A stretch of 64,000 bases of DNA from Chitinophagaceae bacterium. Its GTDB lineage: Bacteria; Bacteroidota; Bacteroidia; Chitinophagales; Chitinophagaceae. This document shows positions 17,872 through 27,202 of this stretch, in pieces. The stretch covers positions 496,001 to 560,000 of the forward strand of contig JADKKJ010000012.1 in NCBI GenBank assembly GCA_016720565.1, in the 5' to 3' direction. The position numbers were made by a program, and so were the translations under genes. Position 1 is the first letter of the stretch. Every line of letters starts with the position of its first letter. Below the pieces are notes generated by a model that saw nothing but the letters and a program-made list of their open reading frames with translations, searched no databases and was not told the origin of the DNA.

Positions 17872-18921
17872 ATGGTGGAGAAAAAAATAAATATCGCGCT
17901 TTGTTCCTTCGGCATGTCGGGATGGGTTTTCCATGCGCCATTCATTACAATACATCCCGGTTTGCATTTGCGGGGTGTTTTAGAGAGAACCAAGAACCTG
18001 GCCCGGGAAAAATATCCCGGCACAATAAATTACAGAACGCTGGAAGAACTGCTGGATGATGAAGAGGTTGAACTGGTAGTGGTGAATACGCCCAGCATAA
18101 CGCATTATGAATTTGCCAAACGTTGCCTGGAAGCAGGGAAACATGTGATCGTAGAAAAACCGTTTACAGCCACAAGCCAGGAAGCCAGGGAGCTTATTTC
18201 AATTGCCGCTAATAAGAATTTGAAATTATCAGTTTACCATAACAGGAGATACGACAGTGATTATCGCACTGTAAAGAAAATACTGGATGAAGGATGGATC
18301 GGGGACCTGGTAGATGTTGAGATCCGTTATGACCGTTATGTTCCCGGACTTAGTCACAAACAGCATAAAGAAACCCCCACCCCTGCCGTTGGCTGTTTAT
18401 ACGATCTGGGCTCCCATCTTATCGACCAGGCCCTTCAATTATTTGGCATACCTGGATCGGTATACGCCGATATTCGTATTAACCGGGAAGGATCCCTGGT
18501 AGACGATTATTTCAACCTGCTTTTATATTATCCTTCCCACCCGGTTACACTCCGCTCCAGTTATTTTGTTCGGGAGCCATTCCCGGGATATGCGCTGCAT
18601 GGTAAACTGGGCAGTTTTATCAAGACCAAGACCGATGTACAGGAACTGGCATTAATAGCAGGGAAAATACCGGGTGGCGATGACTGGGGCATTGAACCCG
18701 CCGAAAATGACGGGCTGCTGCATACAGAAAAAAATGGGGAGCTGATCCGCAAACCCTTGCCCTCATTAAAAGGAAATTATGGAGATTATTATGATGCCAT
18801 ATACCGATCGATCAGGAATAATGCACCCCTTCCTGTTACAGGGGAAGAAGCAATGAATGTGATCCGCGTGATCGAAGCGGCATTTTTAAGCAACAAAGAA
18901 AAAATAAGGATCAGCTTATGA
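17872..18921 (+). CDS. Gfo/Idh/MocA-family oxidoreductase
   Basis: A 349-residue cytoplasmic NAD(P)-dependent oxidoreductase. The N-terminal Rossmann fold reads NIALCSFGMSGWVFHAPF and the EKP motif appears in HVIVEKPFTAT near residue 100. YDLGSHLIDQAL near residue 190 is the usual C-terminal-domain motif. Members oxidise or epimerise sugars and inositols. Its place between CE8 and GH43, overlapping GH43 by 4 bp, implies a sugar of the pectin side chains or a modified uronate, but no substrate is readable. It is the only intracellular-type enzyme in this otherwise exported block. Confidence 0.85.
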   Translation: MVEKKINIALCSFGMSGWVFHAPFITIHPGLHLRGVLERTKNLAREKYPGTINYRTLEELLDDEEVELVVVNTPSITHYEFAKRCLEAGKHVIVEKPFTATSQEARELISIAANKNLKLSVYHNRRYDSDYRTVKKILDEGWIGDLVDVEIRYDRYVPGLSHKQHKETPTPAVGCLYDLGSHLIDQALQLFGIPGSVYADIRINREGSLVDDYFNLLLYYPSHPVTLRSSYFVREPFPGYALHGKLGSFIKTKTDVQELALIAGKIPGGDDWGIEPAENDGLLHTEKNGELIRKPLPSLKGNYGDYYDAIYRSIRNNAPLPVTGEEAMNVIRVIEAAFLSNKEKIRISL

Positions 18922-20489
18922 AATACCTGTTTGTCATCCTCGCCTTATGGCTGACTATTTCCATTTCAGCACAAACCAATTTTACCAACCCCATCATCCA
19001 TGCAGATTACTCAGATCCGGATGCCATAAGAGTGGGCGAAGATTATTATCTCACCGCTAGCAGTTTCAACCATATACCTGGTTTGCCGATACTTCATTCC
19101 AAAGACCTGGTGCACTGGGAGATCATTTCTTATGCGCTTTCCAAACAGCCGCCTTTTGACCATTACAATAAAGTGCAGCATGGCAATGGTGTTTGGGCAC
19201 CGGCCATTCGGTATCATGACCAGCAATTTTATATTTATTATCCTGATCCTGATTTTGGGATCTATATGATCAAAGCCAAAGATCCCCGCGGACCATGGAC
19301 TGAACCTGTATTGGTACAGGCAGGCAAAGGATTGATCGATCCCTGTCCTTTATGGGATGATGATGGAAAACTTTACCTGGTACATGCATTCGCCGGGAGC
19401 CGGGCGGGAATCAAATCTATACTGGTGATCAAAGAAATGAATGAGGCCGGCGATAAAGTGACCAGCGAGGGAGTCCTGGTTTATGATGGCCATAAAAATG
19501 ATCCCACCGTAGAAGGACCAAAATTTTATAAGCGAAATGGCTACTATTATATCTTCGCGCCAGCTGGTGGCGTTACCACCGGGTGGCAGATCGTACTGCG
19601 CAGCAGGAATATTTATGGCCCCTATGAGCGAAGGATCGTTATGGCACAGGGCTTTTCCACTACCAATGGACCACACCAGGGTGCCTGGGTAAATACAGCA
19701 AATGGAGAAGATTGGTTCCTGCATTTCCAGGACAAAGAAGCCTACGGACGAATTCTTCATCTTCAGCCCATGAAATGGCTGAACGACTGGCCAATAATAG
19801 GAATTGAAAAAAATGGAAAAGAATGGGGTGAACCAGTTGCCAATTTTAAGCTCCCTTTTACCAAAAGCAATGCAGAAAATTATTTACTCCCGGCCACTGA
19901 TGAATTCAATGGCAGCACATTGGGGCTTCAATGGCAATGGCAGGCCAACCCGGGGAATAGCTGGTATTTTACTGATCCTTCAGAAGGGAAACTCCGATTG
20001 AACAGCCAATTATGGACAGACAGCAATCTTTATAATTACCCTGCCCTTCTCATGCAGAAATTTCCTGCGGAATCATTTTCCGCAACCATGAAAATGGATG
20101 GATATTTTGCCAATAATGGCGACAGGGCCGGTCTAATGGTATTTGGCCTTGATTACGCAACTGTCTATGCCAGCATCAGCGACAACCAGCTTGAATTGCA
20201 ATTTGCCACCTGCACCGATGCGGAAAAGCAGCGGTCAGAAAAGATCCAGGAAAGGATAAAAATAGATTCGGTGCGCAATTTATTTTTTCGGGTAGAAGTT
20301 TCAAAGAATGCGCAATGCCAGTTCGGCTATTCCCTGGATGGAAAGAATTTCACGATGTTCAAACAGTTGTTCCAGGCTAAGCCAGGCAAATGGGTTGGCG
20401 CCAAACTGGGCATGTATTGCACCCGTGCTGTAAAATTCAATGATGGCGCCTATACTGATATCGATCATTTTAAAATCTACCTCAAATGA
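18918..20489 (+). CDS. Glycoside hydrolase family 43 (arabinosidase/xylosidase type)
   Basis: A 523-residue protein with signal peptide (1-19). The five-bladed GH43 propeller has Asp33 in YSDPDAI, Asp141 in IDPCPLWDDDG and Glu199 in TVEGPKF as the likely base, pKa modulator and acid. SSFNHIPGLPILHSKDLVHW is typical of GH43 enzymes that act on arabino- or xylo-substituents. From about residue 325 a C-terminal beta-sandwich domain follows (NGSTLGLQWQWQANP ... GDRAGLMVFGLDYA). It likely trims arabinan or xylogalacturonan side chains. The linkage is not certain. Confidence 0.86.
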   Translation: MKYLFVILALWLTISISAQTNFTNPIIHADYSDPDAIRVGEDYYLTASSFNHIPGLPILHSKDLVHWEIISYALSKQPPFDHYNKVQHGNGVWAPAIRYHDQQFYIYYPDPDFGIYMIKAKDPRGPWTEPVLVQAGKGLIDPCPLWDDDGKLYLVHAFAGSRAGIKSILVIKEMNEAGDKVTSEGVLVYDGHKNDPTVEGPKFYKRNGYYYIFAPAGGVTTGWQIVLRSRNIYGPYERRIVMAQGFSTTNGPHQGAWVNTANGEDWFLHFQDKEAYGRILHLQPMKWLNDWPIIGIEKNGKEWGEPVANFKLPFTKSNAENYLLPATDEFNGSTLGLQWQWQANPGNSWYFTDPSEGKLRLNSQLWTDSNLYNYPALLMQKFPAESFSATMKMDGYFANNGDRAGLMVFGLDYATVYASISDNQLELQFATCTDAEKQRSEKIQERIKIDSVRNLFFRVEVSKNAQCQFGYSLDGKNFTMFKQLFQAKPGKWVGAKLGMYCTRAVKFNDGAYTDIDHFKIYLK

Positions 20490-20917
20490 AAAGAATAGCG
20501 ATCGCTTTTTTCTGCCTGCTTTTAATGACAGCGATACAGGCTCAAAAAAAATGTGAAAAACAGGTGGCTACTGCAGTAGAGCAGTTGCGTAAAGCAATGG
20601 TAGCTGGTGATAGCGCAGCGCTTAATGCCATCGTTTTTGATGAACTGAGCTATGGACATTCCGGCGGGCATATAGACGATAAGAAAACATTCATTCGCAA
20701 ACTTGCGGGCGGAGGAAGTGATTTTGTGACCATGGACCTTTCTGAGCAAACCATTCTGGTAAAAGGAAAAACTGCTATTGTAAGGCATAAGCTGGATGCA
20801 AAGACCAACGATAATAATAAGCCCGGTGAAGTTCATTTACTGGTGATGCTGGTATGGCAGAAAAAAGCAGGAAAATGGAAATTATTGGGACGGCAGGCTG
20901 TAAAGCTGACCACCTGA
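20486..20917 (+). CDS. Exported DUF4440/SnoaL-like (NTF2-fold) protein
   Basis: A 143-residue protein with a signal peptide (1-19, ending IQAQ). The body looks like the NTF2-like DUF4440 group: VEQLRKAMVAGDSAALNAIVFDELSYGHSGG, then LVMLVWQKKAGKWKLLGRQAVKL at the end. It is coupled by a 4-bp overlap to the GH43 gene and closes the first enzyme unit. Such proteins are frequent in Bacteroidota polysaccharide loci, but I cannot name a reaction. It may bind a small ligand. Confidence 0.75.
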   Translation: MKRIAIAFFCLLLMTAIQAQKKCEKQVATAVEQLRKAMVAGDSAALNAIVFDELSYGHSGGHIDDKKTFIRKLAGGGSDFVTMDLSEQTILVKGKTAIVRHKLDAKTNDNNKPGEVHLLVMLVWQKKAGKWKLLGRQAVKLTT

Positions 20918-21003
20918 GCCAAACTTATAGGAGATCCTTTTTTTATCCCATTTATGGGCTGCCAAAACCCTATTCAACTGCTTGATCCTGAGTCCGCAAC
21001 ATT

Positions 21004-21038
21004 TGGCAGCGTTCCCGGTAACGATTGCGTAAAAAAAT
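21004..21038 (+). promoter_or_regulatory. Putative LacI-regulator site upstream of the GH28-exuT operon (copy B)
   Basis: This is the partner of 8316-8350, with 31 of 35 identical bases. The core 21010-21023 is CGTT-CCCGGT-AACG, an inverted repeat with a central CG. It is followed by the same ATTGCG and A-tract. The core ends 51 bp before TAGACTTG at 21074. Confidence 0.75.
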
Positions 21039-21050
21039 GAGTGCATATCG

Positions 21051-21081
21051 TTGATTAGCAGCAGATATCTTAATAGACTTG
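21051..21081 (+). promoter_or_regulatory. Promoter of the GH28-exuT operon
   Basis: TTG at 21051-21053 and TAGACTTG at 21074-21081 are separated by 20 bp, fitting the Bacteroidota -33/-7 pattern. The start would be near 21087, giving a leader of about 25 nt before the GH28 ATG. Confidence 0.6.
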
Positions 21082-21110
21082 TAAGCCCATCCGGTAGTAA
21101 AAACTTGCCA

Positions 21111-22745
21111 ATGAAATGCTTCCTGATAACAATGGCCCTCTGCCTGCCTTTTTTTGTATACTCACAATACAAACTACCGGCAGTAAAGACCACAGCGTTC
21201 AAAAAAGATACCGTCAGTATCGTAAAATATTCGGCGGTAAGTGATGGCATTACACTGAACACAAAAGCATTTTCTTCGGCCATCGATGAACTGAGTAAAA
21301 AAGGGGGGGGCGTTGTGTTGGTTCCTGCCGGATTCTGGTATACAGGACCCATCCGTTTAAAAAGCAATATCAATTTATACTTAGCCGCAGGTGCGTTAAT
21401 TCTATTTACCAGCGATAAAGATCAATACCCGCTTGTAAAAGCGAACTGGGAAGGCCAGCCACAGATGCGCTGCCAGTCGCCTGTCTCTGCGGAGGACCAG
21501 ACAAATATTGCCATCACAGGCAAGGGGATCATTGATGCCAATGGCGATGCCTGGAGAAGCGTAAAAAAAGATAAGCTGAATGAAACCCAGTGGAAAAAAT
21601 TGCTGGGTTCCGGTGGTGTTCTCAGTGAGGATAAAAAAACATGGTTCCCCTCAGAGAAATATGCAAAAGGAAATTCCATAAAAGACCCGGGCCTGCTTAA
21701 ACCAGAACGAGATGCCGCCTATTACGAGAGTGTAAAAGATTTCTTTCGGCCAAATATGCTGGTGTTCACAAATTGCAAAAGAGTTTTGCTGGAAGGGGTG
21801 ACCTTCCAGAATTCCCCGGCCTGGTGCCTGCATCCGCTTTTATGCGAAGACCTGATCGTACGAAATATATCTGTTAAAAATCCATGGTATGCACAGAACG
21901 GAGATGGCATTGACCTTGAAAGTTGTCGTAATGTGATCATCGAATCAAGTGTTTTCGATGTGGGTGATGACGGGCTATGTATGAAAAGCGGTCGTGATGA
22001 AGAAGGACGGAAAAGAGGAAGAGCCACCGAGAATGTGACCATCAGGAATTGTACAGTTTACGCAGCGCATGGCGGATTTGTGATCGGCAGTGAAATGAGT
22101 GGTGGTTGCAGGAATATTAATGTAACAAATTGCAGTTTTATAGGTACAGATATTGGCCTCCGATTTAAGACCACCCGTGGCCGTGGAGGTGTAGTGGAGA
22201 ATATCTACATTAATAATATCTGGATGAAGAATATTGTGGGAGAAGCTATTCTCTTCGATATGTATTATATGGCTAAGGATCCTATTCCCCTGGCAGGAGA
22301 AAAAAGGGAATTACCTGCAGTTGAATTCAAGCCAGTGGATGAGACCACCCCGGTATTCCGGAATTTCCAGATCAGCAATGTGTATTGTAATGGAGCAGCC
22401 AAAGCTATTTTCATGAGAGGAATACCTGAGATGCATGTAAAGGATATCACTATGCAAAATATGCTGCTCCAGGCCGATAAGGGGATAGATATACAGGAGT
22501 CATCCAATATCACCCTGAAAAATGTAAAAATATTCAGTAAGGAAACCTCACCGGTCGCAGATATCATTCAGAGTGAGAATATCACGATCGATGGATTGGG
22601 CTATCCAAAAAACAGCGAACTGCTGATCCGTATTTCGGGTGACCGCAGTAAAGAAATAAAACTGCTGAATACAGATACCGGTAATACAAAAAATAAAGCA
22701 CTGTTCGAGTTGGGCGCTACTGAAAAGGCCCTGCTCATAAAATAA
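21111..22745 (+). CDS. Polygalacturonase-type glycoside hydrolase family 28
   Basis: A 544-residue protein from the start MKCFLITMALCLP at 21111. An earlier in-frame start at 21051 would overlap the predicted promoter and hide the signal peptide. Signal peptide about 1-19. The GH28 beta-helix motifs are present: QNGDGIDLESC (usual NTD), DVGDDGLCMKSG (catalytic Asp pair), AHGGFVIGSE (catalytic His region) and RFKTTRGRGG (usual RIK). It hydrolyses de-esterified galacturonan, probably exo-acting on oligomers in the periplasm. It is the first gene of the second, long transcription unit. Confidence 0.92.
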   Translation: MKCFLITMALCLPFFVYSQYKLPAVKTTAFKKDTVSIVKYSAVSDGITLNTKAFSSAIDELSKKGGGVVLVPAGFWYTGPIRLKSNINLYLAAGALILFTSDKDQYPLVKANWEGQPQMRCQSPVSAEDQTNIAITGKGIIDANGDAWRSVKKDKLNETQWKKLLGSGGVLSEDKKTWFPSEKYAKGNSIKDPGLLKPERDAAYYESVKDFFRPNMLVFTNCKRVLLEGVTFQNSPAWCLHPLLCEDLIVRNISVKNPWYAQNGDGIDLESCRNVIIESSVFDVGDDGLCMKSGRDEEGRKRGRATENVTIRNCTVYAAHGGFVIGSEMSGGCRNINVTNCSFIGTDIGLRFKTTRGRGGVVENIYINNIWMKNIVGEAILFDMYYMAKDPIPLAGEKRELPAVEFKPVDETTPVFRNFQISNVYCNGAAKAIFMRGIPEMHVKDITMQNMLLQADKGIDIQESSNITLKNVKIFSKETSPVADIIQSENITIDGLGYPKNSELLIRISGDRSKEIKLLNTDTGNTKNKALFELGATEKALLIK

Positions 22746-22749
22746 TAAA

Positions 22750-24690
22750 ATGAAAAGGATCTTTCCCATAGTTTTCATTCTAACCATCGGCAACCAGCTG
22801 TATGGACAGCAAATAAACCGCCGACCATCTCCTGAAACATATGGAAGGGGAATGGCGGAAACAGTGATGAATAACTGGAAAGATTCTTTCGCACTGGGTG
22901 GCAGTGTAAAATGGACCTACGACATGGGGGTTATCCTGAAAGGATTTGAAGGCCTCTGGATGAATACAGGCGATGCCCGCTATTACAACTATATCCAAAA
23001 ACAAATGGATGTATTTGTAACCAATGATGGAAAGATACGCGGATATAAGCCGGATGAATATAATATTGATCATATCAACAATGGAAAACTGCTGCTTACC
23101 TTATACAGGGTCACTCTTAAAGAAAAATACCTTAAAGCAGCACAGTTATTAAGGGAGCAATTACGTAAACATCCCCGTACACAGGAAGGCGGGTTCTGGC
23201 ATAAAAAGATCTATCCAAACCAAATGTGGCTGGATGGACTTTATATGGGTGAACCATTTTACGCGGAGTATGCCATGCTGGCCCATGAAGATTCTTCATT
23301 TGATGATATCGCTAATCAGTTCATCTGGATGGAAAAACATGCCAGGGATGAAAAAACAGGATTGCTCTATCATGCCTGGGATGAAAGCCGCCAGATGAAA
23401 TGGGCCGATCCCGTAACCGGGCGTTCGCCATTATTCTGGGCAAGGGCCATGGGATGGTATGGTTGCGCGCTGGTGGATGTACTGGAAAATTTTCCACTGG
23501 ATCACCCTAAAAGACAGGCACTGGTAGATATCCTGAATCGGCTGGTTACCGCGCTCGAAAAACAACAGGATACTAAGACCGGTCTCTGGAAAGATATAAT
23601 CGCATACAATGGTCCCGGAAAAGAAAAAAATTATTTTGAAGCATCTGCTTCCTGCCAGTTCTTATACACTGTGGCGAAAGGAATTCGCATGGGATTGATC
23701 CCTGAAAAGAAAAAACCAATGGCAAGCCGGGCTTATAAAGGAATTATCGATTCTTTTATAGTCAGGAACAATGTAAACGGGTATGACCTGAAGGGAACGG
23801 TAAAAGTTTCAGGGTTGGGTGGCAATCCCTACCGTGATGGATCTTTCAACTATTACATGAGTGAACCGGTGATCGTTAATGATCCCAAAGGAATGGGTGC
23901 TTTTCTCATGGCCTGTAATGAAATGGACATTATGCTTTCCCAGCGGCCGGGAAAAGGGAAGACCATCGTCATGGATAATTATTTCAACCGGGAAACACAT
24001 GAAGATGCTTTCGGTAAAAAAATAGTGTTTCATTATAAATGGTGGGAAAAGGATAATGGTGGTTTCTCCATGCTGGGCCAGGTCTTTACTAGATACGGGG
24101 CCAGAACTGTTTCACTGGATAGCGCCCCTACCCTGGCCAATCTTAGCAAAGCGTCTGTGTATTTTCTCATCGACCCCGACTGGCCCAAGGAAAACAAAAC
24201 ACCAAATTATATTGAGCCCAAACATATAGAGGCCCTGGTCAATTATGTAAAAAATGGCGGCGTACTGGTCATGATGGCCAATGACAGCAACAATGTAGAA
24301 TTCAAACATTATAATGAACTGGCGGAGAGATTTGGGATTCACTGGAATGAGAATATGCGTCACGATGTGATCGACAATAAATTTGAACAGGGGGCCCTGC
24401 CCATTCCTGCAGCGCATCCTATTTTTAAAACTGCCCGGAAAGTATATATCAAACAACTCTGTACTCAGGAATTAAAAAAGCCTGCATACAGCGTTTATAG
24501 TGAAAAGGGGGAAGTGATCATGTCTGTATCCAGGGTAGGGAAAGGAATTGTTTTCGCAGTAGGAGATCCCTGGTTTTATAATGAATACCTGGACGGGCGC
24601 AAACTTCCGGAAGAATACGAGAATTATAAAGCAGCACAGGATTTGGCATTATGGCTTTTCTCAAATGCCAAAAGTAGATCGAACCAATGA
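22750..24690 (+). CDS. Unsaturated galacturonyl/rhamnogalacturonyl hydrolase (GH105) with extra C-terminal domain
   Basis: A 646-residue protein with signal peptide (about 1-19). Residues about 28-400 form the (alpha/alpha)6 barrel of GH105 (YteR/YesR type). The likely catalytic Asp162 is in QMWLDGLYMGEPFY, followed by LLYHAWDESRQMKW, SPLFWARAMGWYG and YFEASASCQFLYT. Residues about 415-646 are an additional domain with VMDNYFNRETHED, VNYVKNGGVLVMMANDSNN and GKGIVFAVGDPWFYNEYLDG, resembling a glutamine-amidotransferase-like (DUF4350-type) fold. It releases unsaturated galacturonate from lyase products, feeding kduI/kduD. It is coupled by 4 bp to the next gene. Confidence 0.9.
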   Translation: MKRIFPIVFILTIGNQLYGQQINRRPSPETYGRGMAETVMNNWKDSFALGGSVKWTYDMGVILKGFEGLWMNTGDARYYNYIQKQMDVFVTNDGKIRGYKPDEYNIDHINNGKLLLTLYRVTLKEKYLKAAQLLREQLRKHPRTQEGGFWHKKIYPNQMWLDGLYMGEPFYAEYAMLAHEDSSFDDIANQFIWMEKHARDEKTGLLYHAWDESRQMKWADPVTGRSPLFWARAMGWYGCALVDVLENFPLDHPKRQALVDILNRLVTALEKQQDTKTGLWKDIIAYNGPGKEKNYFEASASCQFLYTVAKGIRMGLIPEKKKPMASRAYKGIIDSFIVRNNVNGYDLKGTVKVSGLGGNPYRDGSFNYYMSEPVIVNDPKGMGAFLMACNEMDIMLSQRPGKGKTIVMDNYFNRETHEDAFGKKIVFHYKWWEKDNGGFSMLGQVFTRYGARTVSLDSAPTLANLSKASVYFLIDPDWPKENKTPNYIEPKHIEALVNYVKNGGVLVMMANDSNNVEFKHYNELAERFGIHWNENMRHDVIDNKFEQGALPIPAAHPIFKTARKVYIKQLCTQELKKPAYSVYSEKGEVIMSVSRVGKGIVFAVGDPWFYNEYLDGRKLPEEYENYKAAQDLALWLFSNAKSRSNQ

Positions 24691-25703
24691 TCACCAAAAA
24701 ATTAACCATATTAACGATCGCGCTTATCTTCTGTTCTGTGTTTGTAATAGCACAGGGCCGAAAATTTGTAGTGGCCAAAGATGGAACAGGCGATTTTAAA
24801 ACCATCCAGGATGCCATTAATGCTGTACCAAAAGACAATGGTCAGTTATTCACCATTCTCATTAAGAATGGAGTTTATTCTGAAAAACTTTCTATTGAGA
24901 CTCCTTTCCTGCATCTTAAGGGAGAAAGCAGGGAAAAGACCCTGATCAGTTATGCCATTGCCCGCGATGAATATCGCTGTGATCATCCGGATGACTGGGG
25001 TGTGGCAAGTTTGAATATAAGGGCAAATGATATAAGCCTGGAGGATCTCACTGTTACAAATCCATACGGATTTGAAAATACAAAGGACCGGATCATTGAT
25101 TGCCCTAATGACAGTACCGGGAAAAAACTGGTAAGGAAAGATGGCCATCAGATGGCGCTCCGCGTGATCTATGGCACAAGGTTGAAGGCCACCAATTGCC
25201 ATTTCATTGCATTCGGCGGTGATACGGTCAGTCCCTGGGAAGTGGATACCGGTCTCTGGTATTTTAAAGATTGTATAATGGAAGGCGGTGTTGATTTTTA
25301 TTGCCCCCGTGGCTGGGCCTGGGCAGAAGGCTGTGTTTTTATTTCCCATAGCGGGCCTGCGGCCATTTGGCATGATGGTTCGCATATCGAAGATTCAAAA
25401 ACAGTATTGGTGAATTGCGAATTCAAGGGTTTTGATGGATTCATGCTGGGTCGCTATCACCGGGATGCACAGTTTTACCTGGTCAATTGCCGTTTTGCGC
25501 AGAATATGCGTGATTCGGCCATCTACCTGGTTCCAACCAGCAATACGATCCAATGGGGAAAACGAATATATTATTATAACTGTCACCGTATTGGAGGCAA
25601 CGATTTTGGCTGGTACAGAAATAATCTGCCCGCTGGATTGGATCCAAAACAGATCTCCCCGCAATGGGTATTTGGAGAACGCTGGCATCCTGAAAAAAAT
25701 TAA
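24687..25703 (+). CDS. Divergent pectinesterase-family protein (CE8) with altered active-site motifs
   Basis: A 338-residue exported beta-helix protein (signal peptide about 1-22). It has the CE8 opening FVVAKDGTGDFKTIQDAINAVP and NGVYSEKL, but its catalytic motifs differ. QAVAL becomes HQMALRV. QDTL becomes FGGDTVS (Asp179 kept, Gln lost). DFIFG becomes VDFYCPRG (Asp203 kept). LGRPW becomes LGRYH (Arg256 kept, Trp lost). About 10 residues are inserted after GGDT. Both Asp and the Arg are retained, so it may still be an esterase, perhaps on a different pectin ester or an unsaturated oligomer. Its gene is coupled to GH105 rather than to the canonical CE8. Confidence 0.8.
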   Translation: MITKKLTILTIALIFCSVFVIAQGRKFVVAKDGTGDFKTIQDAINAVPKDNGQLFTILIKNGVYSEKLSIETPFLHLKGESREKTLISYAIARDEYRCDHPDDWGVASLNIRANDISLEDLTVTNPYGFENTKDRIIDCPNDSTGKKLVRKDGHQMALRVIYGTRLKATNCHFIAFGGDTVSPWEVDTGLWYFKDCIMEGGVDFYCPRGWAWAEGCVFISHSGPAAIWHDGSHIEDSKTVLVNCEFKGFDGFMLGRYHRDAQFYLVNCRFAQNMRDSAIYLVPTSNTIQWGKRIYYYNCHRIGGNDFGWYRNNLPAGLDPKQISPQWVFGERWHPEKN

Positions 25704-25705
25704 TT

Positions 25706-27202
25706 ATGCTGCTGAACAAAGCAAATCTTAAGAATATTACTCCGCAGGATGGACTGACCATACCGCGTGAGGATATATTTTCATTACCTGAAACTGTTCT
25801 GCAGTTTGGTACCGGTGTGTTATTAAGAGGACTACCCGATTATTTTATCGATAAGGCCAACAGGGCCGGTGTTTTCAATGGTCGCATCGTGGTCGTTAAA
25901 TCCACCGCATCGGGAAATACAGATGCTTTTGACAAACAGCAAGGCCTTTATTCCCTTTGTGTAAAAGGAATGGAGAATGGCCTAGCGAAAGAAGAAACGA
26001 TAATAAATTCATCTATCAGCCGGGTAGTTTCCGCAATGGAGAACTGGCAGGCTATACTTGACCTGGCTGGCGACCCAAGGGTTAAACTGATCATCTCAAA
26101 CACTACTGAGGTCGGTATCACGCTGGTACAGGATGATATTCGGATGTCGCCCCCTATCTCCTTTCCGGGCAAGCTGCTGGCTTTTCTTTATGAAAGATTC
26201 AGGTCCCTGGGAGGTAAAGAAGAAACCGGCCTGGTGATCGTTCCTACAGAGCTGATCATTGATAATGGTAAAAAATTAAAAGCCATCCTGCTGGAACTTG
26301 CCGAGATGAATAAACTCGGAAAAGAATTTAGCGACTGGTTGTCCGATCACAATCATTTCTGCAATTCCCTGGTAGACCGCATCGTACCAGGCGCCCTTTC
26401 TTCCGAAGAACAAAGAATCACCGAAGAAAAATTTGGGTACCGGGATGAATTAATGATCATGGCCGAAACCTTCAGGCTTTGGGCCATTGAATCGGCTGAA
26501 CAAAAAGTTAAAGATGTTTTATCTTTTGCCGGTACGGATACAGGCGTAGTGATAGCACCTTCCATTGAAAAATTCAGGGAGCTTAAACTCCGCCTTTTGA
26601 ATGGCACCCATACATTTACCTGCGGGCTGGCTTTTCTTTCCGGATTTACAACGGTGAAGCAGGCCATGGATGATGAAGCGCTTATTGCGTATGTTAAGGA
26701 TCTGATGTTGGAAGAGATCGGTCCGGCCATGCTGAGTGAAGCTATTTCGGAAGCGGATATAATTCCATTTACCTCCAGTGTGATAGAAAGATTCCGCAAT
26801 CCTTTCCTCGAACATCAGTGGATAGCCATTACCATGCAGTATTCATCTAAAATGAAGATGAGAAATCTGCCCCTGATACTGGCCCATTATAAAAAGACCA
26901 GTGAAGTACCTGAGCAAATGGCCAAAGGATTTGCGGCTTTTCTCCTGTTCATGAGAGGGTCAGTAAAAAAACCTTACCCGATAAAAGATGACAATAGCGC
27001 CTATTTCTCAGAAAACTGGGAAAAGCATGGAATAGAAGGAATTTCAGAAGCCATATTATCTGATACCGCTTTCTGGGGATCCAACCCTGGTGAGTTACCG
27101 GGATTCAAAGAAGCAGTGAAAGATTATTTACTGGCTATGGATACGGAAGGGGTAAGAACCATATTGGGCAGAAAGACCAGGCATAAAACCATCGTTGCAT
27201 GA
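25706..27202 (+). CDS. uxaB: Tagaturonate reductase (altronate oxidoreductase)
   Basis: A 498-residue member of the polyol/mannitol dehydrogenase family, of the length usual for UxaB. The N-terminal Rossmann motif is VLQFGTGVLLRGLPDYF, followed by IVVVKSTASG; ISNTTEVGI and LLNGTHTFTCGLAFLSG are typical of UxaB. It reduces D-tagaturonate to D-altronate with NADH in the cytoplasm, between UxaC and UxaA. The start lies 2 bp after the preceding stop and the end overlaps uxaA by 4 bp. Confidence 0.93.
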   Translation: MLLNKANLKNITPQDGLTIPREDIFSLPETVLQFGTGVLLRGLPDYFIDKANRAGVFNGRIVVVKSTASGNTDAFDKQQGLYSLCVKGMENGLAKEETIINSSISRVVSAMENWQAILDLAGDPRVKLIISNTTEVGITLVQDDIRMSPPISFPGKLLAFLYERFRSLGGKEETGLVIVPTELIIDNGKKLKAILLELAEMNKLGKEFSDWLSDHNHFCNSLVDRIVPGALSSEEQRITEEKFGYRDELMIMAETFRLWAIESAEQKVKDVLSFAGTDTGVVIAPSIEKFRELKLRLLNGTHTFTCGLAFLSGFTTVKQAMDDEALIAYVKDLMLEEIGPAMLSEAISEADIIPFTSSVIERFRNPFLEHQWIAITMQYSSKMKMRNLPLILAHYKKTSEVPEQMAKGFAAFLLFMRGSVKKPYPIKDDNSAYFSENWEKHGIEGISEAILSDTAFWGSNPGELPGFKEAVKDYLLAMDTEGVRTILGRKTRHKTIVA

